A stretch of 48,979 nt of DNA from a virus: the IMG/VR virus record IMGVR_UViG_3300002228_000021, positions 1 through 48,979 of that record; one strand, 5' to 3'. The position numbers and the translations under genes were made by a program. This document shows positions 1 to 5,669 of this stretch, in pieces (the stretch's first letter is position 1; every line of letters starts with the position of its first letter). The notes beneath the pieces are model-generated. The model was given only the letters and a program-made list of their open reading frames with translations. It had not been told where the DNA came from and searched no databases.

Positions 1-293
1 TAAGATCGAAGTTGATGTGTATGTCCGATAAGGATAGTCCCGGGCCGACGGCGACGGACAAGAGACCTGGGGACAGGTCCACTGCACAATCCAATCAACG
101 AGATCCGAATACTAACGTGTAGGATAGAGTCTGATGCTTCGCGGCAGAAGGCAAAGTCCATCACAAGCGAAGAAGGGTGAGAAGCCCGGAAACGCGAAGT
201 GAGGCTTAGTATCCCGCAAGGAGAAAAGCAGGAGGTGTGTTGTATTCCGTATCTAACAAGGTGCGGAGCAACTGGAGCAGCACATCTTAGTAG

Positions 294-367
294 GTTTGCA
301 TAGCTCAACTGGAAAGAGCAATCGCCTTCTACGCGATGGGTTTCAGGTTCAACTCCTGATGCACATA
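294..367 (+). tRNA. tRNA-Arg(UCU)-like domain inside the large RNA
   Basis: The cloverleaf has an acceptor 294-300/360-366 with a G-T pair and one T-C mismatch, D stem 303-306/316-319, anticodon stem 321-325/333-337 with loop 326-332 and anticodon TCT at 328-330, and T stem 343-347/355-359 with loop TTCAACT. Unlike the other tRNAs in this window it does not encode CCA; ACA follows the discriminator. It lies between the two strands of the 268-280/382-394 helix, so it may be processed out or may be a fixed structural domain. AGA codons would be its targets if it is functional. Confidence 0.75.
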
Positions 368-815
368 ACAAAATGCAAAGACTGCTCCGGTTGCGTGTTA
401 AAGATGCCTAATGCCAAGACCTTCGGGTAACTTGGCGCACTGGAGGTCGCAAGCCAAAGGTGTTCGTTGGGAACGAAGACGTAGACTCTTAGCGGGGTCG
501 AACTGCTCGCAAGGCAGGCGGAAGAGTGAACGACGAGTAGCACGTAACGACAGGTGAAAAGCCACACCTCAAAAAAGGCGGCATTGAGTGATACTAGGAT
601 AGCTGCAAGGCGCCTAGTGGATAACGGATTAACTTGGCTCGCAAGGCTAAAGGTACGGTCCAAAGGCACTCACTTCAACGTGTAATCTCAGCGTTGGTAT
701 AGATTTTGAAGATTTAAGCGAGCGCCAGACGGAGAAGGCGCTGTTGGCTTGAAACCGCCCGTATCGATAGTGTACTATCAAGCTACCCACACATGGCGTT
801 CACTTAAATCTTTGA

Positions 816-823
816 GATAAATA
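816..823 (+). promoter_or_regulatory. late-type promoter box GATAAATA before tRNA-Ala
   Basis: GATAAATA resembles the T4 late promoter TATAAATA. The implied start (about 6 nt past the box) is near 829, immediately upstream of tRNA-Ala at 834 and just after the last helix of the large RNA. Confidence 0.45.
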
Positions 824-833
824 ATCAGTTAAC

Positions 834-909
834 GGGGCCTTAGCTCATCTGGGAGAGCGTCTGCTTTGCACGCAGAAGGTGATCGGTTCGAGTCCGATAG
901 GCTCCACCA
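834..909 (+). tRNA. tRNA-Ala(UGC)
   Basis: Acceptor GGGGCCT 834-840 pairs with 899-905, with one G-T. The D stem is 843-846/855-858. The anticodon loop TTTGCAC at 865-871 gives anticodon TGC. The T stem ATCGG/CCGAT flanks loop TTCGAGT. Discriminator A906 and an encoded CCA at 907-909 complete a canonical tRNA. Confidence 0.95.
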
Positions 910-1472
910 ACAATAGTAAAGGCACAGGAAGATACAGATGTGCTAAGAGTGCTAACAGTTGTCCTGCCAATAAAGCAAAGAATAGCAAAGGCTTAAAGAA
1001 AGCCCACGCCGAAGGAAGAATACCTGTCTTTACAGACGAAATGCGTAAGAAATCGCATATTAGTCATAGACGTAAGTTAGTAGAAGATAAACCTTTTGAA
1101 GAACTTGGACACATATTGCGTAAAAAGATTGTAATGGAGGAGCAAGACTATAAATGCTCACATTGCGGACTTAACGAATGGATGGGTTTGCGTATAACAT
1201 TAGAGTTGGATCATATAGATGGAAACAACAAAAATAATGTTAGAAGCAATTTAAGATGCCTTTGTCCTAACTGTCACAGTATTACAGATACTTGGAAGAT
1301 AGGACAAATTAAAGGTAAAAAAGAACGAAAGCGTAGCGACGAAGAAATTATTGCTGCCTTTGAAAAATGTGGTAGTATAAATGCTACATTGAAAGAGTTA
1401 GGATATAATTGGGGTAGTGCTACTACTGTTAAAAAAGTGTTATCCCAATATAAACTAATCGATTCAATATAG
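879..1472 (+). CDS. HNH homing endonuclease in the tRNA cluster
   Basis: An HNH nuclease that probably nicks or cuts DNA and mobilises itself. Visible: a CxxC pair (CSHC), then LELDHIDGNN, then RSNLRCLCPNCH, which is the classic zinc-bound ββα-metal HNH core. The N-terminal part is Lys/Asn-rich and resembles the DNA-recognition segments of phage homing enzymes. The open frame starts at an ATG inside the T-arm of tRNA-Ala, so its first 10 codons read tRNA sequence. The first downstream in-frame ATG is at 1041; the real start is unresolved and the 5' end may be lost. The gene is far more AT-rich than its neighbours and sits exactly between two tRNAs, both signs of mobile insertion. Its stop abuts tRNA-Leu(UAG). 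Confidence 0.8.
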   Translation: MIGSSPIGSTNNSKGTGRYRCAKSANSCPANKAKNSKGLKKAHAEGRIPVFTDEMRKKSHISHRRKLVEDKPFEELGHILRKKIVMEEQDYKCSHCGLNEWMGLRITLELDHIDGNNKNNVRSNLRCLCPNCHSITDTWKIGQIKGKKERKRSDEEIIAAFEKCGSINATLKELGYNWGSATTVKKVLSQYKLIDSI

Positions 1473-1548
1473 CCCCTGTGGGCAAATTGGTAAAGTCGCC
1501 CGGTTTAGGTCCGGTAGTTTGGGGGTTCGAGTCCCTCCAGGGGCACCA
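1472..1548 (+). tRNA. tRNA-Leu(UAG) with an unusually short variable arm
   Basis: Acceptor GCCCCTG 1472-1478 pairs perfectly with 1538-1544, followed by A1545 and encoded CCA. The D region (GGGCAAATTGGTAAAG) and anticodon loop TTTAGGT are leucine-like and give anticodon TAG. The T stem is GGGGG/CCCTC with loop TTCGAGT. Between anticodon stem and T stem only about 5 nt remain, where bacterial tRNA-Leu normally has a long paired variable arm; total length is 77 nt. Confidence 0.85.
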
Positions 1549-1593
1549 ATTATACTACTGTGTAGAAGTTTTATAAAAAAATCTATCGATAGT

Positions 1594-1746
1594 TTGCTTC
1601 AAAAGAATGAAAATCCTTCTAAGGATGATGTACAAAAGAATTTAATAGATTTAGGACTTGAAGATTCTGAGATTAAAGAATATATGCCAATGATCATAGA
1701 TTATATTAAAAAGTTTAAATTAAAACTTGACACAAAAGACAAATAG
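1594..1746 (+). CDS. small AT-rich hypothetical ORF between two tRNA-Leu genes
   Basis: An unrecognised, acidic and lysine-rich, probably helical peptide (KDDVQKNLIDLGLEDSEIKEY is typical of its composition). The frame is open from inside tRNA-Leu(UAG) at 1519, but the first 10 residues of that longer frame merely translate the tRNA T-arm. No ATG lies between the tRNA and the body of the ORF; TTG at 1594 is the best available start and has no clear Shine-Dalgarno. Base composition matches the HNH gene rather than the phage backbone, so it may be the broken 3' end of another insertion. Coding status is uncertain. Confidence 0.35.
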   Translation: MLQKNENPSKDDVQKNLIDLGLEDSEIKEYMPMIIDYIKKFKLKLDTKDK

Positions 1747-1757
1747 TGCTATAAATA
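1727..1757 (+). promoter_or_regulatory. promoter for tRNA-Leu(UAA): TTGACA-17-TATAAA overlapping a TATAAATA late box
   Basis: TTGACA at 1727-1732 and TATAAA at 1750-1755 are separated by 17 bp. The -10 is also a perfect T4 late-type TATAAATA (1750-1757). tRNA-Leu(UAA) starts 17 nt downstream. One site therefore satisfies both promoter classes. Confidence 0.5.
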
Positions 1758-1774
1758 AATTAAATATAACTAAT

Positions 1775-1859
1775 GCCCGCTTGGTGGAATTGGTAGACAC
1801 ATGAGACTTAAAATCTCAAGCCTTCGAGCGTGCCGGTTCGAGTCCGGCAGCGGGTACCA
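1775..1859 (+). tRNA. tRNA-Leu(UAA)
   Basis: Acceptor GCCCGCT/AGCGGGT (one G-T), D loop with GG, anticodon loop CTTAAAA giving TAA, a normal long class II variable arm around CCTTCGAGCG, T stem GCCGG/CCGGC, and encoded CCA at 1857-1859. At 85 nt it is a regular bacterial-type tRNA-Leu and a useful contrast to the short tRNA-Leu(UAG) upstream. Confidence 0.95.
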
Positions 1860-1884
1860 AACTTAGTAGTCGAAAGAGACAAAA

Positions 1885-2349
1885 ATGAAGACCACAGTTT
1901 TAGCAGCGACATTGGTCGCAGCAGTTGCATTAGGCGGCTGTCAGATGAATAAGCAAACAGGCGGTACGCTTGTTGGCGCTGGACTAGGTGGTCTGGCAGG
2001 TTCCCAGATTGGCGGCGGCACGGGCAAGCTCGTCGCAGTTGGTGCAGGTGTATTGCTTGGATCGCTGATCGGTTCGTCCGTTGGACAGAGCCTTGATCGT
2101 GCGGATCAGCAACACATCCACTATACGACACAAGAGGCTCTTGAATACGAGCCGGATCGCAACAAGCGACAGTGGAGAAATCCAAACTCTAACAATGCAG
2201 GGTGGGTAGAGCCACAGCGCACGTATCAGACTGCACAAGGGCAATACTGCCGTGAGTTCACGCAGAACGTCACTGTCGCAGGAAAGACACAACAGGCCTA
2301 TGGCACGGCATGTCGCCAGCCAGACGGTACCTGGAAGATCGTTCAATAA
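1885..2349 (+). CDS. 17-kDa surface antigen-type glycine-zipper lipoprotein
   Basis: A 154-aa secreted lipoprotein: hydrophobic signal with lipobox LGGC, so Cys19 would be acylated, followed by a glycine-zipper 2TM segment (about residues 27-68, repeated GxxxG such as GGLAGSQIGGGTGK). The C-terminal domain contains two cysteines and ends in DGTWKIVQ, as in the Rickettsia 17-kDa antigen/COG4520 family. Family knowledge: these are outer-membrane-associated lipoproteins common in Alphaproteobacteria, with no settled activity. The gene sits between two tRNAs, directly before tRNA-Arg, and was probably taken from a host. Inference: it alters the envelope of the infected cell, for instance superinfection exclusion or envelope stabilisation. 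Confidence 0.85.
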   Translation: MKTTVLAATLVAAVALGGCQMNKQTGGTLVGAGLGGLAGSQIGGGTGKLVAVGAGVLLGSLIGSSVGQSLDRADQQHIHYTTQEALEYEPDRNKRQWRNPNSNNAGWVEPQRTYQTAQGQYCREFTQNVTVAGKTQQAYGTACRQPDGTWKIVQ

Positions 2350-2352
2350 ATT

Positions 2353-2429
2353 GTTCTCGTAGCTCAGCTGGACAGAGCATCGCCCTCCGAAGGCGAAGGT
2401 CGCAGGTTCGAATCCTGCCGAGAACGCCA
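2353..2429 (+). tRNA. tRNA-Arg(CCG)
   Basis: Acceptor GTTCTCG 2353-2359 pairs perfectly with 2419-2425. The anticodon loop CTCCGAA gives CCG, the T stem GCAGG/CCTGC carries loop TTCGAAT, and G2426 is followed by encoded CCA. It reads CGG codons, which are frequent in the G+C-rich cassette that follows. The gene begins 4 nt after the lipoprotein stop codon. Confidence 0.95.
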
Positions 2430-2476
2430 AGGCCGGCCCGGCGAGCGAAGGCGCACCAATAACGGTGGATTGCAGC

Positions 2477-2519
2477 TACGGTATGGGCCAGGTGATAAAA
2501 TCCTCGCCGTAAAATCACC
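2477..2519 (+). other. possible H-type pseudoknot between tRNA-Arg and terminator
   Basis: TACGG (2477-2481) can pair with CCGTA (2507-2511), and GGTGAT (2491-2496) with ATCACC (2514-2519). The two helices interleave, which is the order of an H-type pseudoknot. The segment has no reading frame and lies between tRNA-Arg and a terminator; it may be a small RNA or a 3' trailer that protects the tRNA transcript. Confidence 0.35.
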
Positions 2520-2520
2520 G

Positions 2521-2568
2521 ATGGGTGGACGGGTAAGCATCTAATGCTTATTGCGTCCACCCATTTTT
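2521..2568 (+). terminator. strong bipartite intrinsic terminator
   Basis: An outer stem of 11 bp (2521-2531/2554-2564) stacks on an inner stem of 7 bp (2534-2540/2544-2550) and is followed by TTTTT. It ends the tRNA/lipoprotein transcript and isolates it from the TelA cassette. Confidence 0.85.
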
Positions 2569-2572
2569 GTGA

Positions 2573-2601
2573 TTGACAGTTCAACTAGGCTTTGCTATTA
2601 T
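2573..2601 (+). promoter_or_regulatory. sigma70-like promoter of the TelA cassette
   Basis: TTGACA at 2573-2578, a 17-bp spacer and TATTAT at 2596-2601 (an alternative TATAAT lies at 2599-2604). It directly follows the terminator. The leader contains a small hairpin, GTAGA 2608-2612 with TCTAC 2619-2623, and the ribosome site AGAAGGAG. Confidence 0.75.
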
Positions 2602-2649
2602 AATGTCGTAGAGAGATGTCTACACCAACCTAGAGAAGGAGATTCAAAC

Positions 2650-4362
2650 GTGAAGACTGTTTCCGCAACTCTCGGCGCCGTCGCGCTTGCCCTCGCAGTG
2701 AGTGGCACCGCCTCCGCGGCCGACTACGTTAACAGCCCTCCGCTCCGTGATGTGGTGAACACTTCGGTGTCCGATTGCCGTGCGCAGTCGACGTTGAACG
2801 TTCCCATGATTGCATGGGGCGGCGACATTCCGACTCTCGTCGCGAATGGCAACTCGCTCACCACACAATCGGACAGCCTGTTCGAGTTGGTGGGCATCAA
2901 CGCCGAGCTGGAGCGCCAGGACGTGTTCAGTGAGCAGGTGGAAGACTACCTGTCTTGCAAGAGCCCGTTCCTGCGTGGAACGCAAGGCATGCTGAACATG
3001 GCCGCGGACATCACCGAGGCCGACGACCGCACCAAGATGGTCGCCATCTATCAGCTCAGCTGGTCCAACGGCGGTGACGCACTGGTCGTCAAGCCGGGCA
3101 TCGGTACCGTCTCGGATCTGAAGGGCAAGACCATCGCCCTGCAGGCATACGGTCCGCATGTCGACTACATGGCAACCGTGCTGGCTGACGCCGGCCTGTC
3201 CATGAACGACGTCAACATCAAATGGGTCAAGGAACTCACGGCAGCAGACAGCTCGCCGCTGAACGTGTTCGCTTCTGACTCTTCCATCGATGCTGCATTC
3301 ATGATCATTCCTGACGCCCTGGCACTGACCTCGGGTGGCGGAATTGGCACCGGCGCCGAAGGCTCCGTCAAGGGTGCTTCGATCATGCTGTCGACCAAGT
3401 CGGCTAACCGCATCATCTCGGACGTGTATGTCGTCCGAAAGGACTACTTCGAAGCCAACAAGGACCAGGTTCGCAACTTCGTCCATGGTCTGATGCTGGC
3501 TGAAGAGTCTACTCGCGAGCAGCTGAAGGCTGGTGGCACGGCGGCTGACGCGATCTATGCTGCGGCATCTGAGTACCTGCTGGGTGTCGCTGGCGACATC
3601 GAAGGTGCGAAGGGTCTGTGGCTGGATGCTGAGACTACCGGCTTCCGCGGTAACGTGAAGTGGGTGTCCAGCGGAGAGCCGCGTTCTTGGCTCAGTGTCA
3701 ACAACGACGCACAGCCGCTCCTGAAGGCACTTGGGCTGATGTCCAAGCCGTACACCCTGGCACACGCTGGCTGGGACTACGAAGTCTTCAAGGATGGCCT
3801 GAATGATACTGCCGGCGTCGAGAAGCCGAAGTTCAATCAGGCAGAGCTCGCCAAGGTCGTTGACAAGCTGGACAAGACTGGTCAGCTTGGTGACAACTCG
3901 CTCTTCGAGTTTCCGATCTACTTCGAGCCGAACCAGCAGACCTTTGAGGCACTCAACTATCAGGAAGAGTTCCGCAAGGTGATCGGACTGGCTTTGCGCT
4001 ACGGTGGTGCCGTGATCACGGTTGAGGGTCACTCCGATCCGCTCGGCTACCTCCAGAAGAAGAAGGACGGCGCCTCGAACATCGTACTGGCACGTGCCGC
4101 ACAGGCTGCGAAGAACCTGAGCATGGGACGCGCTATCGCGGTGCAGCAGGCTCTGATCAGCTACGCTGATGCTGGTGGCATCACGATGGATGCTTCGCAG
4201 TTCGCTACTCTCGGCAAGGGCATCACTGATCCGGCAACCGGCAAGGATTGCGGTGGTCCGTGTGCTCCGAAGACCGAAGCAGAGTGGCGGTCCAACATGC
4301 GGGTGGTCTTCCGTATCGTCAACGTCGAGGCTGAAGCCAGCGTCTTCACGCCGCTGAACTAA
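2650..4362 (+). CDS. periplasmic substrate-binding protein fused to an OmpA domain
   Basis: A GTG start at 2650 is chosen over the upstream ATG at 2551 because AGAAGGAG lies 7 nt before it and a clean signal peptide follows (cleavage near ASA|ADY, residue 23). Of 570 residues, the first roughly 400 look like an ABC-transporter periplasmic binding protein of the phosphate/phosphonate/NMT1 type (ADITEADDRTKMVAI; VSDLKGKTIALQAYGPH). The last roughly 170 form an OmpA peptidoglycan-binding domain (FPIYFEPNQQTF; VITVEGHSDPLGY; final arginine-rich strand SNMRVVFRI). The protein would be periplasmic and tethered to the cell wall. No permease or ATPase is nearby, so a sensor or scaffold role is more likely than transport. 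First gene of a cassette with VWA, OmpA, XpaC and TelA. Confidence 0.8.
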   Translation: MKTVSATLGAVALALAVSGTASAADYVNSPPLRDVVNTSVSDCRAQSTLNVPMIAWGGDIPTLVANGNSLTTQSDSLFELVGINAELERQDVFSEQVEDYLSCKSPFLRGTQGMLNMAADITEADDRTKMVAIYQLSWSNGGDALVVKPGIGTVSDLKGKTIALQAYGPHVDYMATVLADAGLSMNDVNIKWVKELTAADSSPLNVFASDSSIDAAFMIIPDALALTSGGGIGTGAEGSVKGASIMLSTKSANRIISDVYVVRKDYFEANKDQVRNFVHGLMLAEESTREQLKAGGTAADAIYAAASEYLLGVAGDIEGAKGLWLDAETTGFRGNVKWVSSGEPRSWLSVNNDAQPLLKALGLMSKPYTLAHAGWDYEVFKDGLNDTAGVEKPKFNQAELAKVVDKLDKTGQLGDNSLFEFPIYFEPNQQTFEALNYQEEFRKVIGLALRYGGAVITVEGHSDPLGYLQKKKDGASNIVLARAAQAAKNLSMGRAIAVQQALISYADAGGITMDASQFATLGKGITDPATGKDCGGPCAPKTEAEWRSNMRVVFRIVNVEAEASVFTPLN

Positions 4363-4373
4363 GGAGAGCAACG

Positions 4374-5150
4374 ATGAGAAGCACTCTAGCAGCCCTGGCA
4401 GTGGCGGTACTAGCCCTCACTGCCTGCGAAGAGCAGAACAGCAGCAGCAACGTAGGCAGCAGCAACAGCAGCAGCTCGCAGGGCGCTGCAAGCACGGCGT
4501 CAGTTGATCCTACGAAGCTCAACTGGCCGCCACAGCCCGACAACGAAGTCGCTCTCGCGACTGATTACTTCGAGGAGAACCTCGTGGTGATCCTGGACAT
4601 GTCGGGCAGCATGGCAGAAAGCACCTGCAAGGATTCGTCGACCACCAAGTATGCTGCAAGCATTGCGGCGATCGACTCGTTCTTGAACCAGGTACCGGAC
4701 ACCATGAACGTCGGCTTCGTGGTGTTCGAGGATGGCTCCAGCAAGGTGCGCACACCGCTCGGCAAGGACAACCGCAACAACATCCGACAGGTGTTGCAGC
4801 AGGTCCGTCCGGATGGTGGCACTCCGCTCGGCGGAGCCGTCTACGACGCCTACAACATGCTCACCGCCCAGGCCCAGGCACAGCTTGGTTACGGGCAGTA
4901 CCGCATGTTGATCGTGACCGATGGTGCGGCTTCGGATGAAGGGACACTGGACAAGAACATCAAGTTCATCACGTCTCAGACTCCGATCGAAGTCTTCACC
5001 GCCGGCTTCTGCATCGACAAAGGCCACACGCTGTACCAGCCGGGCATCACTGAGTTCCGCACCGCCGGTAACATCAATGAGCTCAAGGACAGTATGCAGG
5101 CGGTCCTTGCAGAGAGTAACGCCTTCACGCAGGCGTTGACTTTTCAGTAA
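4374..5150 (+). CDS. VWA-domain lipoprotein
   Basis: A 258-aa lipoprotein with lipobox LTAC (Cys18), then a long Ser/Asn linker (residues 22-44) and a von Willebrand factor A domain. The metal-ion-dependent adhesion site is intact: DMSGS at 75-79, the TPLGGAVYDA region supplying the threonine, and LIVTDG supplying the aspartate. VWA domains bind protein partners through a divalent metal. The start has AAGGAG 7 nt upstream, 11 nt after the previous stop. The linker would let the domain reach from the outer-membrane anchor into the periplasm, near the OmpA-fused binding protein. No catalytic function is expected. The end of the gene contains the next promoter. Confidence 0.85.
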   Translation: MRSTLAALAVAVLALTACEEQNSSSNVGSSNSSSSQGAASTASVDPTKLNWPPQPDNEVALATDYFEENLVVILDMSGSMAESTCKDSSTTKYAASIAAIDSFLNQVPDTMNVGFVVFEDGSSKVRTPLGKDNRNNIRQVLQQVRPDGGTPLGGAVYDAYNMLTAQAQAQLGYGQYRMLIVTDGAASDEGTLDKNIKFITSQTPIEVFTAGFCIDKGHTLYQPGITEFRTAGNINELKDSMQAVLAESNAFTQALTFQ

Positions 5151-5190
5151 GACGTGTTATACTAGGAGTGTGAGAGATCACACTCCTAGT
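5136..5190 (+). promoter_or_regulatory. internal promoter with a 13-bp perfect palindrome over the -10/start
   Basis: TTGACT (5136-5141), 16 bp, TATACT (5158-5163) lies across the end of the VWA gene. A perfect inverted repeat, 5161-5173 with 5178-5190 separated by GAGA, begins inside the -10 and covers the predicted start (about 5170). No T-run follows. It could be a repressor operator, or a hairpin ending upstream transcription. Confidence 0.6.
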
Positions 5191-5210
5191 CACACGCAGA
5201 GGAACAGAAC

Positions 5211-5669
5211 ATGTCATTGAGAGAGCAAAAACTCGTCCTCCGTCCGATCAACTTCCTTGGTGCAGCCATCGTGGTTGGCACCGTGTTGTCGGGCGTTTGG
5301 CTGCACACGATTGGTAGCGCCAACGAGGACTACGCATTCAACATCAACTTCAGCAGGGGCGTTGCCGTTGACACTCGTGACATGGCAAAGATCAACGAGA
5401 TCGTCACCCTTGCTGTGACCAACAGCAGCTACGAGATCGTCATCACCGGTCATACCGGTACCACAGGTGATCCGGCTGCAAACAAGGAACTCAGCACCAA
5501 TCGTGCTAAGGAGATCGAACAGCTCTTGCGCGATGCTGGTGTGACCAATCCAATCGTGGTGGTCGGCGCCGGCGGCACCGAGCCGTTGGAGAAGCTCAAC
5601 AACGAATCCGATCGCGACTTCCAAGCTCGTCTGAGCCGTGCGACGGTCAGCGTGGAGAGTGATCTATGA
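5211..5669 (+). CDS. membrane-anchored OmpA-family protein
   Basis: 152 aa with one N-terminal membrane segment (about residues 15-35) and a periplasmic OmpA/MotB-like domain: FNINFSRGVAVDTRDMAKI, then VITGHTGTTGDPAANKELSTNRAKEIEQLL with the conserved NRA..I signature that binds diaminopimelate in peptidoglycan. It would link the inner membrane to the cell wall. Its own promoter and palindrome lie immediately upstream, so it may be regulated separately from the first two genes; the next gene overlaps its stop by 4 nt. MotB-like topology is suggestive, but no MotA-like partner is present. Confidence 0.8.
   Translation: MSLREQKLVLRPINFLGAAIVVGTVLSGVWLHTIGSANEDYAFNINFSRGVAVDTRDMAKINEIVTLAVTNSSYEIVITGHTGTTGDPAANKELSTNRAKEIEQLLRDAGVTNPIVVVGAGGTEPLEKLNNESDRDFQARLSRATVSVESDL

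Larger units (their letters stand above)
1..830 (+). ncRNA. large structured non-coding RNA, GOLLD-like, 5' end possibly cut by the window
   Basis: There is no credible reading frame here, but perfect or near-perfect helices are packed from end to end. Pairs seen: 22-27/55-60; 64-68/75-79; 137-142/167-172; 268-280/382-394 (13 bp with one G-T, enclosing a tRNA); 254-258/396-400; 413-418/431-436, which encloses a C(TTCG)G tetraloop at 421-426; 463-468/472-477; 485-490/522-527; 552-556/565-569; 593-598/613-618; 676-680/692-696; 709-718/803-812 (10 bp) enclosing 721-726/737-742 and 766-770/775-779. Several loops are GCAA (GNRA). Known: GOLLD RNAs are about 800-nt ornate RNAs of phages and lake metagenomes, found beside tRNAs and sometimes containing one. 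Assignment to GOLLD is inference; a ROOL-like or new class is possible. The + strand is chosen from the tRNA orientation and the GNRA/UUCG loops. Confidence 0.6.

Noticed and set aside
349-669. 106-aa minus-strand open frame in the first kilobase
   Set aside because: It crosses the tRNA-Arg and many helices of the structured RNA and has no domain resemblance or ribosome site.
1-830. Group I intron or tmRNA as explanation for the structured RNA
   Set aside because: There is no split exon or P7/G-binding-site context, and no tag-peptide frame or Ala-type tmRNA acceptor with CCA. The complete tRNA-Arg cloverleaf on its own helix fits a large ornate RNA better.
1519-1548. Start MGVRVPPGAP of the small ORF after tRNA-Leu(UAG)
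   Set aside because: This peptide is the usual translation of a tRNA T-arm; the residues cannot be part of a real protein start.
2644-4371. 575-aa open frame on the minus strand opposite the SBP-OmpA gene
   Set aside because: It is the mirror image of a G+C-rich, strongly codon-biased gene. The plus-strand product has a signal peptide and two recognisable domains, whereas the minus product has none and no promoter or ribosome site.
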